Source of the DNA: Alterinioella nitratireducens
GTDB taxonomy: Bacteria; Pseudomonadota; Alphaproteobacteria; Rhodobacterales; Rhodobacteraceae
DNA length: 64,000 nucleotides
Reading direction: 5' to 3'
NCBI RefSeq assembly: GCF_013155465.1
Contig: NZ_JABJVX010000003.1
Coordinates: forward strand, 216,186 to 280,185
Part shown: piece after piece, positions 17,736-26,604 of the stretch
How positions within the stretch are numbered: position 1 is the stretch's first letter
Layout: every line of letters starts with the position of its first letter
Position numbers and translations under genes: made by a program
Notes under the pieces: model-generated
Told to the model about the DNA's origin: nothing
Databases searched by the model: none
The model's input: the letters and a program-made list of their open reading frames with translations, nothing else

Positions 17736-17821
17736 GAAAACCGGCTTAATTCTGCCAAGATCACCGGGCAGGATGCGCCGCATGGCGCGGGCCGCCCAAT
17801 GACGACAAAGTAAAGGCCGAG

Positions 17822-18898
17822 ATGAGCAGAGACAGGACACGCCCCGGCGACGACGCCCTGAGCGACAGCGAACGCGCGCGGCGCGAGCTGGAAAAGCGCC
17901 TGCGCGCGGCGCTGATCGAGGGCGAGGAACCGATCCCGGATGAGGCGGAGCAGGAGGACGACGCCCCCCTGCCCCTGACCGACCGGGTCGAGGATGCGCC
18001 GGAGGTGCAGGCCGAGATCTCCCCGGTGGCGGTGGAGGAAGCGCCCGCAGCTACACCGGTCGAAGCCCCTGCCGAACCCGCACCCGCCGCGCAGTCCCCT
18101 GCCGAACCTACCCAGCAGGCCCCTGCCGAACCGGCACCCCAGGCCGCCGCCGAACGCACACCGCAGCCGAACCTCTGGAACCGCCTGCCCCGCATCCCCG
18201 TCGATCCCGCCCGGATGGAGCGCAACCTCGTCATCACCGCGAACCGCCACGACCCGGCCCACGCCGCCTTTGACGTGTTGCGCACGCGGATGATCCAGGC
18301 GATGCGCGACAAGGGCTGGCACCGGGTCGGCATCACCTCGCCCACGGCGGGCTGCGGCAAGAGCTTCACCGCCATCAACCTCGCGGTCAGCCTGTCGCGG
18401 CTCAGCGATTTCCGCACCGTCTTGCTGGATTTCGACCTGCACCGGCCCGGCCTCTCGCGGATCCTGGGCCTCAAGGACATGCCCGCCACCGCCGATTTCC
18501 TGCGCGGTGAGATCGGGGCCGAGGACTATCTCTCCACCTTCGCGCCCAACATGCTCAATATCGGCGACCGGCTGGCGCTTGGCGTCAATGGCCGGGTGGA
18601 GCCCTTCGCCTCCGAATTGTTCGCCAACCCGCGCTCGGCCGAGGTCATCGCGCGGATGCAGACCGATCTACAGGCCGATCTGGTCCTTTTCGACCTGCCG
18701 CCCGCGCTGGCGATGGATGACGTTCTGGCGTTGCGTCCGCATCTCGATTGCGTGCTGATCGTGGTCGGCGGCGGCGAAACCCGCGCCCGCGACATGCGCG
18801 AGGTGCAGAGCCGCTTGGGCGAGGATATGCCCATCCTCGGCGTCGTCATGAACAAGGCCGAGGTCGACGCGTCGGCGGGCTATTCCTACGGCTACTGA
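17822..18898 (+). CDS. CpsD/Wzc-C-like bacterial tyrosine kinase (P-loop)
   Basis: 358 residues. Residues about 30-118 are a low-complexity Pro/Ala/Glu region with repeated PAEPA units. The kinase domain follows: Walker A SPTAGCGKS at about 176-184, Walker A' VLLDFDLHRPG, and a Walker B-like LVLFDLPPA. The C-terminus ends YSYGY, a short Tyr cluster like the autophosphorylation tail of BY-kinases. Partnered with a Wzz-type activator, such kinases control polysaccharide polymerisation and export. The partner gene lies convergently, overlapping by 7 nt, rather than upstream. Confidence 0.85.
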   Translation: MSRDRTRPGDDALSDSERARRELEKRLRAALIEGEEPIPDEAEQEDDAPLPLTDRVEDAPEVQAEISPVAVEEAPAATPVEAPAEPAPAAQSPAEPTQQAPAEPAPQAAAERTPQPNLWNRLPRIPVDPARMERNLVITANRHDPAHAAFDVLRTRMIQAMRDKGWHRVGITSPTAGCGKSFTAINLAVSLSRLSDFRTVLLDFDLHRPGLSRILGLKDMPATADFLRGEIGAEDYLSTFAPNMLNIGDRLALGVNGRVEPFASELFANPRSAEVIARMQTDLQADLVLFDLPPALAMDDVLALRPHLDCVLIVVGGGETRARDMREVQSRLGEDMPILGVVMNKAEVDASAGYSYGY

Positions 18899-20223
18899 CC
18901 CCGGCGCAACCCGGCCAGCCGTGTCTGCATTGCCGGCAGGTTCTCCGCGATCCTCCGCCAGAGCGCGCGCGCCAGCGCCGCCAGCCCCGCGACGATGGCC
19001 ACCAGCGCCCCGATCCAGATAAGCCGCCCGCGCCGGATGTCGTGACGGGTGCGCAGGTTGGGGATGGCGACAACCGGCGTCACGCCCAATTCACGCTCAA
19101 GCTGTGCGGGGCTGCGGATGCGCCCGTCGAGGATCTCGATGGCTAGCGCCGTGCCAAGCGCCAGCAGCGTCACCACCACGGCCCCCGCCAGCGCGATCTT
19201 GCGGCGGCTGGCCGAGACGGGAAATTCCGGCGCGATGGCGGTTTCCAGCACCTCGAAACGCTCGGCCTGGTTGCGGCTGTCCAGAAGCTGGTTCATCGCC
19301 GCCTCGGCGCGGCTGGAGGTGATCACCTCCATCTCGCCCTGCAGTTGCGCGATCTCGCGCTCATAGGCGTTGATCTGGCGCTGCACCTCGGGGGCGGCGG
19401 CAATTGCGGCCTCAAGCTCGATGATTGCATCGACGACCAATGCCAGGCGCTGGTTCAGCAACTCGGCCCTGCGTTGTTGCGATTCGGCCAGCAGGCGACC
19501 CGAGGCGTTCTCAAGCTCGATGATCTCCTCCTCGATCTCGATCCGGCTCTGCATGAGGCTGGCCAGCTGGGTGCGTTGCGTGGCAATCGCGGCCGGCAAT
19601 GATCCGGCGTTCTCCTGCTGGAATTGCGAGAACTCATATTCCAGCGCGTCGATGGCGGTGCCAAGCCGGGTCTCTTCGGCGACAAGAAACTCCAGCGTCG
19701 CCGCCGTTCGGCCCGAGGTGCGTTCTTCCGCCTCCTCCAGCACGCGGTCAAGGAACACGTTGGCCACATCGGCAGCCACATCCGGATCACCAAGCCGCAC
19801 CGTGATGACCAGGCCCGAGGGGTGCACATCGGGCCGCCAGGCCTGTTGCTGGTCGATCAGCTTGACGATCGAGACGGCCTCACGCAGCAAGGCCACGCGT
19901 TCGGTCATGCTCCGACCGTCCGTCCAGAGGTCGAACTGGTCCAGCACCGACAGGATATGATCGCGCGACATCAATTGCTGTTCGATCAGGTCCAGCTCGC
20001 TATCGGGGTCAAGCGCGCCGGTGCCGCCGCCCGATTGCGTCGCCAGCCGTTCGACCACCTGCGCCGCCTCGATCTGGATCACCGCCGTCGCCTCGTAGAC
20101 GCGCGGCTGGCTGAGCGCATAGTTCAACGCCAGCGGAAACCCGATCAGCACGATCAGGGCGACGATGCGCCATTGCCGCTTCAAGATGCGCGGGATGTCG
20201 CGCAGCGATGTAATCGGACCCAT
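18892..20223 (-). CDS. Wzz-like polysaccharide chain-length determinant
   Basis: 443 residues from the ATG at 20223, with AAAGGAG 8 nt upstream. Architecture is typical: an N-terminal membrane helix (about 21-40, IVALIVLIGFPLALNYA), a long periplasmic region with coiled coil (about 180-340), then a membrane helix (IALAGAVVVTLLALGTAL). An extra C-terminal hydrophobic segment (WIGALVAIVAGLAALA, near 410) gives a third membrane pass, and the kinase domain is absent because it is encoded separately. It oligomerises in the inner membrane and sets chain length. The 5' part of the longer frame was rejected because it lacks a ribosome site. Confidence 0.88.
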   Translation of the reverse strand: MGPITSLRDIPRILKRQWRIVALIVLIGFPLALNYALSQPRVYEATAVIQIEAAQVVERLATQSGGGTGALDPDSELDLIEQQLMSRDHILSVLDQFDLWTDGRSMTERVALLREAVSIVKLIDQQQAWRPDVHPSGLVITVRLGDPDVAADVANVFLDRVLEEAEERTSGRTAATLEFLVAEETRLGTAIDALEYEFSQFQQENAGSLPAAIATQRTQLASLMQSRIEIEEEIIELENASGRLLAESQQRRAELLNQRLALVVDAIIELEAAIAAAPEVQRQINAYEREIAQLQGEMEVITSSRAEAAMNQLLDSRNQAERFEVLETAIAPEFPVSASRRKIALAGAVVVTLLALGTALAIEILDGRIRSPAQLERELGVTPVVAIPNLRTRHDIRRGRLIWIGALVAIVAGLAALARALWRRIAENLPAMQTRLAGLRRGQ

Positions 20224-20341
20224 GCCGATTGCTCCTTTATCCGAGCCGTCCTGGGGCGCGCACGCCCCTGACATACGATCTCGGCCTGGCGCGCTGCCCC
20301 CGGGGCTGCCCTGCCAATGCCTCAATTTAGATGAAGTATCG

Positions 20342-21091
20342 TCAAATTTCCAAGGCTTCGGGGGGATTTGCGTGGAAACATTGCATTTCCATATCCGGGA
20401 TCGCGGCCCTATTCTGGCCACATTCGTCCGCCGGGGGCAAGACCAGCGCGGTCACGATCCTGTCGGCATGGGTCAGGAGATGGCCGGTCAGTTCCGTGCC
20501 GGGGCCGTATGGGCCGAACCCGACATTGAGACGCGCCGTGAACCGACGCCGATCAGGGTCAGGGAGAATGGTCATGGCATCGAACCCCACGACCGCGCCC
20601 GTAAGGGGATAGAGCGCCTTGTAGCTCGCCTCCTTGGCGGAAAAGATCATCCGCGCGAGGGGGCCGCGCGCCGCCGCATCGCGCATCGACAGCCAGCGGG
20701 TCTCCGCCGGGGTCAGGACGGTTTCCCACAGGTCACACGGCAAATCCTCATGCGGCTCCATGTCCAGCCCCAGCCCCGCAACGCCTTGATACCGCGTTAC
20801 AATCGCCATTGCCTGATCCCCGTCATGGCTGATCGAGCCGATCACGCCGCGCGGCCAGATGGGCGACCGGTCGGGGGCCATGGGGATGGGCAAGGGCACC
20901 AGCCCGATGGCCTGCAAACCGGCCCGTGCAGCGCTGCGTCCAGCGGCGAACTCGGCCCGGCGCGCGGGTGTGGCGCGCGCCATCGCCAAGCTTTCCTCGG
21001 GGCGCAGATCGTCCCCGTCGCCAAGCCGCGCCTGACCGATGCCGATCCGGCCCCCGAGCGCATGCGCCAGATCAGCGACACCCCCCCTCAT
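20342..21091 (-). CDS. 4'-phosphopantetheinyl transferase (Sfp/EntD type)
   Basis: 249 residues. It transfers phosphopantetheine from CoA to carrier-protein serines. The EntD-like N-terminal half contains ARRAEFAAGRSAAR, then GSISHDG, GLGLDMEP (metal-binding G-x-D-x-E) and FSAKEASYKALYP (F-x-x-K-E-x-x-x-K), which are the diagnostic motifs. Its ATG overlaps the stop of the NRPS gene by ATGA, so it is expressed with the NRPS/PKS and most likely activates their carrier domains. Confidence 0.93.
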   Translation of the reverse strand: MRGGVADLAHALGGRIGIGQARLGDGDDLRPEESLAMARATPARRAEFAAGRSAARAGLQAIGLVPLPIPMAPDRSPIWPRGVIGSISHDGDQAMAIVTRYQGVAGLGLDMEPHEDLPCDLWETVLTPAETRWLSMRDAAARGPLARMIFSAKEASYKALYPLTGAVVGFDAMTILPDPDRRRFTARLNVGFGPYGPGTELTGHLLTHADRIVTALVLPPADECGQNRAAIPDMEMQCFHANPPEALEI

Positions 21092-24000
21092 CCGCGCCCG
21101 CCCCGCGCCGCGCGCATCGCCCTGCGGCGCGACATCGCCTCGCTGCGGTTTGCCGCGCGCGTCTCGGCCTGGCTGTCCGGCACCGGGTCGGGCGTGGAGG
21201 GGCCGCTCAGCTTGTCGATCTGGGCCGCCAGCGCCGACAGCACCGGAAAACGGAAGATGTCGGTGATGGAGAGCGCCTCGGCCCCCAACTCGGCCCGGAT
21301 CTCACGATGCGCCTGTACCGCCAGCAGGGAATGGCCTCCAAGGTCGAAGAAATGATCCTGCGGCCCGATATCCGCCACACCCAGGATGCGCGACCAGATC
21401 GCCGCCACCTGGCCCACCGTGCCGCGCTGCTGCGCGATCGGGGTGACGCTGGCACTGCGCCGCGCGACGGGCTCCGGCAGCGCCTTGCGGTCGATCTTCT
21501 TGTTGGGCGTCAGGGGGAAGGCGTCGAGCTTCATGAACCGCGCCGGGACCATATGGGCGGGCAGCACCTCGGCCAGAGACCGGGCCAGCGCGCCCTCGTC
21601 CACGACCCCATCGGCCAGGTAATAGCCCGCAAGCTGGACGTTTCCGGGGCTGTCCTCGCGCGCCGTGACAACGGCCTGCTTTACCCCGGCAAAGCCCTCC
21701 ATCGCGGTCTCGATCTCACCCATCTCGATGCGGTAGCCGCGCAGCTTGATCTGGGTGTCGGCACGGCCGAGGAAATCCAGCCCCCCCTCCGCCCGCCAGC
21801 GCGCCAGATCGCCGGTGCGGTAGAGCCGCCCTGCGCCAAAGGGGTTCTCCACGAACCGTTCCGCCGTCAGGTCGTCGCGCTGCCAATAGCCGCGCGCCAC
21901 GCCCGCGCCGCCGATGTAAAGCTCACCCGCGATGCCCGTCGGCACTGGCTGCATGGCCTCGTCCAGCACATAGACCTGCGTGTTGGCAATCGGCGTTCCG
22001 ATGCCGTTTACCGGGGCCTCCGTCGCCGGGGCGGTGGTCGACCAGATCGTGGTCTCGGTCGGGCCATACATGTTCTGGATCCGCGCCTCCGTCGCCGCGC
22101 GCAGATCGCGCACCTGCGTGCCCGGCAGCGCCTCGCCGCCGATCATCAGGTGATTGACGCGGGCCAGCGCGCGCCGCGCCTCGTCATTGCCGACCAGCAT
22201 CCGCGCCATCGAGGGCGTGCATTGCAGATGGGTCACGTCATGGCGGATGATCTGCGCGGCGATGGAGTAGTCCCCCTCCTCCACCGCGTCGCCCATGTTC
22301 GAGAGGCGCAGCACCTCGGCCAGCGGGCGCAGCCCCTCCAGCACCGTGTCGCGCGCGATGCCATAGTCGATCAGGCAGGCGATCTCATCAACACCGATGC
22401 GCTTGAGCTGCTCGACGCGGGCCAGGCAATCGGTCACCGTGCCGAAGAGGCCGCTGTCGTTGAAATAGCGCTCGAAGGCGAAATCGAGGATCGCTTCCAA
22501 CTCGGACTCGTCCAGCGTGCCGAGGTCCAGCTGCATCGGGTTGTCGACGCCCTTGGGCTTCTTGAACGCCGGAAAGACCCAGGCGAATTGCTTGATCAAC
22601 CCGGCGGCCGAGCGCAGGTAATCCTTCATCGGCTCGCGGGCCACCTCACGGGCCTTTTCACGGCTACCGGCGACGTAGGAATGCAGCATCAGCGTGACGC
22701 GGTGATCGGCGGGGTCGCGGCCCGTTGCGCGCAGCGCGTCGTGGTAGATCTTGATCTTCCCGCCCACCTCGGCGACGTCCTGGCCAAGCAGATGGGTCAG
22801 CACGTTGGCGCCGATCTCGCCCGCCTCGCGCCAGGTGTCGGGATTGCCCGCCGTGGTCACCCAGATCGCCAGTTCTTTCGACACCGGGCGCGGCTGCGTC
22901 ATCACCTTGTGCGGCGTGCCATCGGCCATCGGAAACGCGACCTCCTCGCCGCGCCAGAGGGCGCGCAGCTTTTCGATCGTGTCATACATGGCAGGCTTGT
23001 TGTTGGGCGGCGCGTTCTCGGGCCGAAGCACGAAATCATGCGGCTGCCAGCCGCTGGCAATGCCAAGCGCGGCGCGCCCGTTGGTCAGGTTGTCGATCAC
23101 GGCCCATTCCTCGGCCACGCGCGCAGGGTGATGCAACGGGGCCACGCAGGAACCGGCCCTGACAGACAGGTTGCGCGTCACCGCAGCGACCGCGGCCCCA
23201 GTGACGGAGGGGTTGGGATAGGGCCCGCCAAAGGCATGGAAATGCCGCTCGGGCGTCCAGACCGCGCAAAACCCGTTGCGGTCGGCGAACTCGGCCCCGT
23301 CCAGCAGTATCCGGTACTTGTCGCGGCCCACGCCATCGTCATTGCCCCAGTAGAACAGGCTGAACTCCATGCCCCGTCCCGTCTGCCCGATGGGGCGGTC
23401 CGAAACCATCGTCCGGCTCTCATCGCCCGAGATCACCACGGTGAAGCCGCGCGCGAGGGTCCAGAAAAGCTCCAGCACCGAGATATCGAAGCTGAGGCTG
23501 GTCAGGGCCAGCCAGGTGCCGCCAGTTTCGTGGTCGATGCGCGCATCCATCCCGGTGAAGAAATTGGCCACATTGCGATGTTCGACCATCACCCCCTTTG
23601 GCGTGCCGGTCGAGCCTGACGTGTAGATCAGATAGGCCAGATCGTCGGGGGTGACGCCGCTCTCCGGGTTGGTCTCGGGGGCCTCCGCGATGCGCGGGTC
23701 ACTGTCGATCTTGACCAATGCCGCGTCATTGGGCGGCAGGTCGCGCGCCAGGGCGGCCTCGGTCAGGATGATCCCCGCGCCGCTATCCGCGATATAGAGC
23801 GCGACACGGTCGGCGGGATATTCAGGGTCGAGCGGCACATAGGCCGCGCCCGCCTTCTGAATGGCCAGCGCGCCGATCAGCAGCTCTGTCGAGCGCCGCA
23901 TATACAAGCCCACAAAGCCCCCCGGCCCCGCGCCCATCCCACGCAGCACATGCGCCACCTGGTTGGCGCGGGCATTGAGCGCGGCATAGGTCAGCCGCTC

Positions 24001-25602
24001 GCCCTCGTAGATCAGCGCCTCCGCGGCGGGCGTGCGCGCGGCCTGCGCCTCGAAGGCGGTGTGGATGCAGGTGGGATCGACCTCCGTGTCGGTGGCGTTG
24101 CGGGCCTCCAGAAGGTCGCGGCGCTCGGCCTCGGGCAGGATGTCGAGACTGGCGATCTCGGTCTCCGCACGCATGTTCAGCACGTGAACCAGCCGGGCGG
24201 CGAAAAGGTCGATATCGGCCTGGCTGACCAATGCCGTGTCGCCGACCAGCCGGGTGCAATCAGCAGAAAGGCTCAGCGCGGCACCGGGCACCGGGTCGCC
24301 ATCCGAGGAGACGGCAATCGGCGGACAGGCGCGCGGGGCCTGCATCCGGGCCGGCAGATCGGCGGCGTGGGGGCCTTTCTCCAGGGCCAGCCCGATCTCC
24401 TCGACCAGGGCCGCGGCGGCCTCCTCCAGCGTGCCGTCGGCATGGATCGTCAGCGGCAGCCAGCGGCAGAGATAGCCCGGCGCGATGTCCAGCGTGCCGA
24501 GCGCCAGGTGGGTCAGGCCCATCCGCGCGGCAAGCGCCGCCAGACGTCCGCGCACCTCGTCCAGGTCCATGCCCGATGGCAGGCTCAACATCGCCTCGCA
24601 AGGCTCGGGCGCGGCGGCGGGCTGGAAGGGCGGGGCCTGATCCGGCATCGCCAGCAGCCTTGCGCGCCAGAACGGATCGGCCTTGGCGGCGCGCTGCGCG
24701 AAATCCGGGTCGGGCGGGGTTGGGGTGCCGAGAACCTGACCCTGTGCCAGGATATCCGTCGCATCCACCGGCCCGCCATCCGCCGCACGCAGGCCCGTCA
24801 GCCGGATCGCGCCATCGCGCGTGGCAATCGTGGCGCTGGTCTTTTCGACCTCCAACACGCGGCCCGCATCGTCGGACCCCTCGGCGGGTGCCGCGCCCGA
24901 GATTAACAGGACGGCCTCGCCCGCATCCAGCTTGGGACAGGTCAGGGGGTTCCAATAGTCGCCATGATCCAACGCATGAACAATGCGCAGCAAGTCACTT
25001 GTATTGTTGGAAAACTCCAGCGCGCCCATGGACACGGGGCGGTCGTGACGCCCGTAATAGCTGCGCTCGCTCAAATCCTGCTTCCGACCCTCGGCGGCAT
25101 CGCCTGCCAGCGCCTCGATCACGTCGGGAAAGCTCTCCATCGCGGCGGCGAAGCATTTGGTGTTGAGGCTGAGAGCGGTCTCATTCGGGGCGATGTCGAA
25201 TGTCTTCTGGACCAGGATATTGCCCTCATCCACCCCGCCCGCGATGCAGTGCCAGGTGATGCCGTGGCGGGTCTCCCCGTCCAACAGCGCCCAGACCGGC
25301 GCGTTCAGCCCCGCATAGCGCGGCAGCGGGCCGTCATGAAAGTTGACCGCCCCCTTGCGCGCAAGGCCGAGAACCGCATCGGGGATGATGTCAAGATTGG
25401 CGATGGAGAGCAGCCAATCGGCGCTGACCCCCTCCAACGCCTCGCCTGGCGTCTTGCAGGCGATCCCCTCGGCCCCCGCCCAGTCCCGGAACGCGGCGTG
25501 GCGGGTGACGATGGCGCGGATCTCGTGGTCCGCCTCGCGCAGCATACGGGCGCAATTCAGCGCCAGCGTGTCATGGCCGATGATGAGGGCGGAAAAGGAC
25601 AT
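21088..25602 (-). CDS. NRPS module: formyltransferase - adenylation (split by luciferase-like monooxygenase) - carrier
   Basis: 1504 residues. About 1-290 is a formyltransferase (Asn and His in VNFHDGPLPRYAG; Asp in GVDEGNIL). About 335-500 looks like a decayed condensation domain without HHxxxDG. About 510-735 starts an adenylation domain (YTSGSTGTPKG, SFDISVLELFW). A flavin-dependent luciferase-like monooxygenase of the MupA/Atu3671 type is inserted at about 735-1105 (MEFSLFYWGND; GIASGWQPHDF). The A domain resumes (QNMYGPTETT, YRTGDL, LRGYRIEMGEIE, PNKKIDRKALP). A carrier domain with LGGHSLLA lies near 1422, then a basic tail. There is no thioesterase. It should load, oxygenate and formylate an amino acid and hand it on. 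Confidence 0.92.
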   Translation of the reverse strand: MSFSALIIGHDTLALNCARMLREADHEIRAIVTRHAAFRDWAGAEGIACKTPGEALEGVSADWLLSIANLDIIPDAVLGLARKGAVNFHDGPLPRYAGLNAPVWALLDGETRHGITWHCIAGGVDEGNILVQKTFDIAPNETALSLNTKCFAAAMESFPDVIEALAGDAAEGRKQDLSERSYYGRHDRPVSMGALEFSNNTSDLLRIVHALDHGDYWNPLTCPKLDAGEAVLLISGAAPAEGSDDAGRVLEVEKTSATIATRDGAIRLTGLRAADGGPVDATDILAQGQVLGTPTPPDPDFAQRAAKADPFWRARLLAMPDQAPPFQPAAAPEPCEAMLSLPSGMDLDEVRGRLAALAARMGLTHLALGTLDIAPGYLCRWLPLTIHADGTLEEAAAALVEEIGLALEKGPHAADLPARMQAPRACPPIAVSSDGDPVPGAALSLSADCTRLVGDTALVSQADIDLFAARLVHVLNMRAETEIASLDILPEAERRDLLEARNATDTEVDPTCIHTAFEAQAARTPAAEALIYEGERLTYAALNARANQVAHVLRGMGAGPGGFVGLYMRRSTELLIGALAIQKAGAAYVPLDPEYPADRVALYIADSGAGIILTEAALARDLPPNDAALVKIDSDPRIAEAPETNPESGVTPDDLAYLIYTSGSTGTPKGVMVEHRNVANFFTGMDARIDHETGGTWLALTSLSFDISVLELFWTLARGFTVVISGDESRTMVSDRPIGQTGRGMEFSLFYWGNDDGVGRDKYRILLDGAEFADRNGFCAVWTPERHFHAFGGPYPNPSVTGAAVAAVTRNLSVRAGSCVAPLHHPARVAEEWAVIDNLTNGRAALGIASGWQPHDFVLRPENAPPNNKPAMYDTIEKLRALWRGEEVAFPMADGTPHKVMTQPRPVSKELAIWVTTAGNPDTWREAGEIGANVLTHLLGQDVAEVGGKIKIYHDALRATGRDPADHRVTLMLHSYVAGSREKAREVAREPMKDYLRSAAGLIKQFAWVFPAFKKPKGVDNPMQLDLGTLDESELEAILDFAFERYFNDSGLFGTVTDCLARVEQLKRIGVDEIACLIDYGIARDTVLEGLRPLAEVLRLSNMGDAVEEGDYSIAAQIIRHDVTHLQCTPSMARMLVGNDEARRALARVNHLMIGGEALPGTQVRDLRAATEARIQNMYGPTETTIWSTTAPATEAPVNGIGTPIANTQVYVLDEAMQPVPTGIAGELYIGGAGVARGYWQRDDLTAERFVENPFGAGRLYRTGDLARWRAEGGLDFLGRADTQIKLRGYRIEMGEIETAMEGFAGVKQAVVTAREDSPGNVQLAGYYLADGVVDEGALARSLAEVLPAHMVPARFMKLDAFPLTPNKKIDRKALPEPVARRSASVTPIAQQRGTVGQVAAIWSRILGVADIGPQDHFFDLGGHSLLAVQAHREIRAELGAEALSITDIFRFPVLSALAAQIDKLSGPSTPDPVPDSQAETRAANRSEAMSRRRAMRAARGGRG

Positions 25603-25605
25603 GAT

Positions 25606-26604
25606 CTATACTCCGTTCACAGGCGCGGTATCGGACCGCGTTCGGGGGGCTTGCGGCGCGGGCCGGCGAAATTCATGGGCGATCAGATCGCGCAGGAAAC
25701 CCGGCGGGTCGGCGGGCTTGCGTCCCGTGACCAGGCAGCGCAGGCGATGCAAGCCGCCCCCCGCGACATGGGCCAGCGTCGCCAGCACACCATAGGCGCG
25801 GCCATGCGTCTTGCTGAAATAGCGCCTGCGCGAGGCGAACCAGTACCCAGGCACGGCCTGCCATTCCTTCATGCCGGTCGAGACGGAGCCGATATGCGTG
25901 ACCGAGCTTTCCCGCACGAAATCCGTAGGATACCCGGCGTTCTTCGCGCGATGGCAGAGATCGGTTTCCTCGAAATAGAGAAAAAAGCCCTCGTCGAACA
26001 GCCCGATCTCCTCCAGCACCTCGGCCCGCATCATCAGGCTGGCCCCGGCAAGCCAATCGACGCGCGTGGTCGCCTCGGGGATCGGCACCGGCACGGCGCG
26101 GGCCTTCAGCCAGCGACTGACAGGGCCAAACCGGATCGCGCCCTCGAACTCGCTGGCGATCGAGGGGAAACGGAAGGTCGTCAGGTGCGGATCGCCATCT
26201 TCGCCGTGGATATAGCTGCCCGCGAAACCGGTCTTTGGATGCGCCTCCAGATGGGTCAGCAAGGCCCGGATCGCGCCCGGATCGGGGAAGGCGTCGGAGT
26301 TGAGGATATAAATGTAATCGGGCGCGGTGCCATCCGCCATCCCGGCACGGATGCCGACATTGTTGCCCGCGCCGAAGCCGCCATTCCGGCCCGATTGCAG
26401 GACGCGCACGCGGGACCAGCCGCGCGCCGTGACCTCTTCCTGCATCCTCTCAAACGAGCCATCCTGGCTGTCATTGTCGACAATGGTGATCTCGCCCGCG
26501 ATCCCCTCCATCTCGCGCAAGGCGGCATCAGTGGCGCGCAGCGTCATCTCGGGCGTGCGCCAGTTCAGGATCACGGTCAGCAGCACCGGCTCATTCCGCG
26601 GCAT
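25606..26604 (-). CDS. GT2-family glycosyltransferase in the NRPS/PKS operon
   Basis: 332 residues from ATG 26604 (GGGAGG 6 nt upstream), overlapping the PKS 3' end by 14 nt. Rhamnosyltransferase-like GT2: LLTVILNWRTPEMTL, IVDNDSQDGS, NGGFGAGNNVGIR, the LNSDAFPDPG metal motif, and FLYFEETDLCHR near the end. No membrane helices. It ends 3 nt before the NRPS gene, so PKS, GT and NRPS are one transcriptional unit. It may glycosylate the metabolite, or belong to the neighbouring glycan pathway. Confidence 0.88.
   Translation of the reverse strand: MPRNEPVLLTVILNWRTPEMTLRATDAALREMEGIAGEITIVDNDSQDGSFERMQEEVTARGWSRVRVLQSGRNGGFGAGNNVGIRAGMADGTAPDYIYILNSDAFPDPGAIRALLTHLEAHPKTGFAGSYIHGEDGDPHLTTFRFPSIASEFEGAIRFGPVSRWLKARAVPVPIPEATTRVDWLAGASLMMRAEVLEEIGLFDEGFFLYFEETDLCHRAKNAGYPTDFVRESSVTHIGSVSTGMKEWQAVPGYWFASRRRYFSKTHGRAYGVLATLAHVAGGGLHRLRCLVTGRKPADPPGFLRDLIAHEFRRPAPQAPRTRSDTAPVNGV

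Noticed and set aside
20926-23619. Plus-strand frame of 897 codons opposite the NRPS
   Set aside because: Antisense of an intact NRPS; composition is Arg/His-rich and no protein family is visible.
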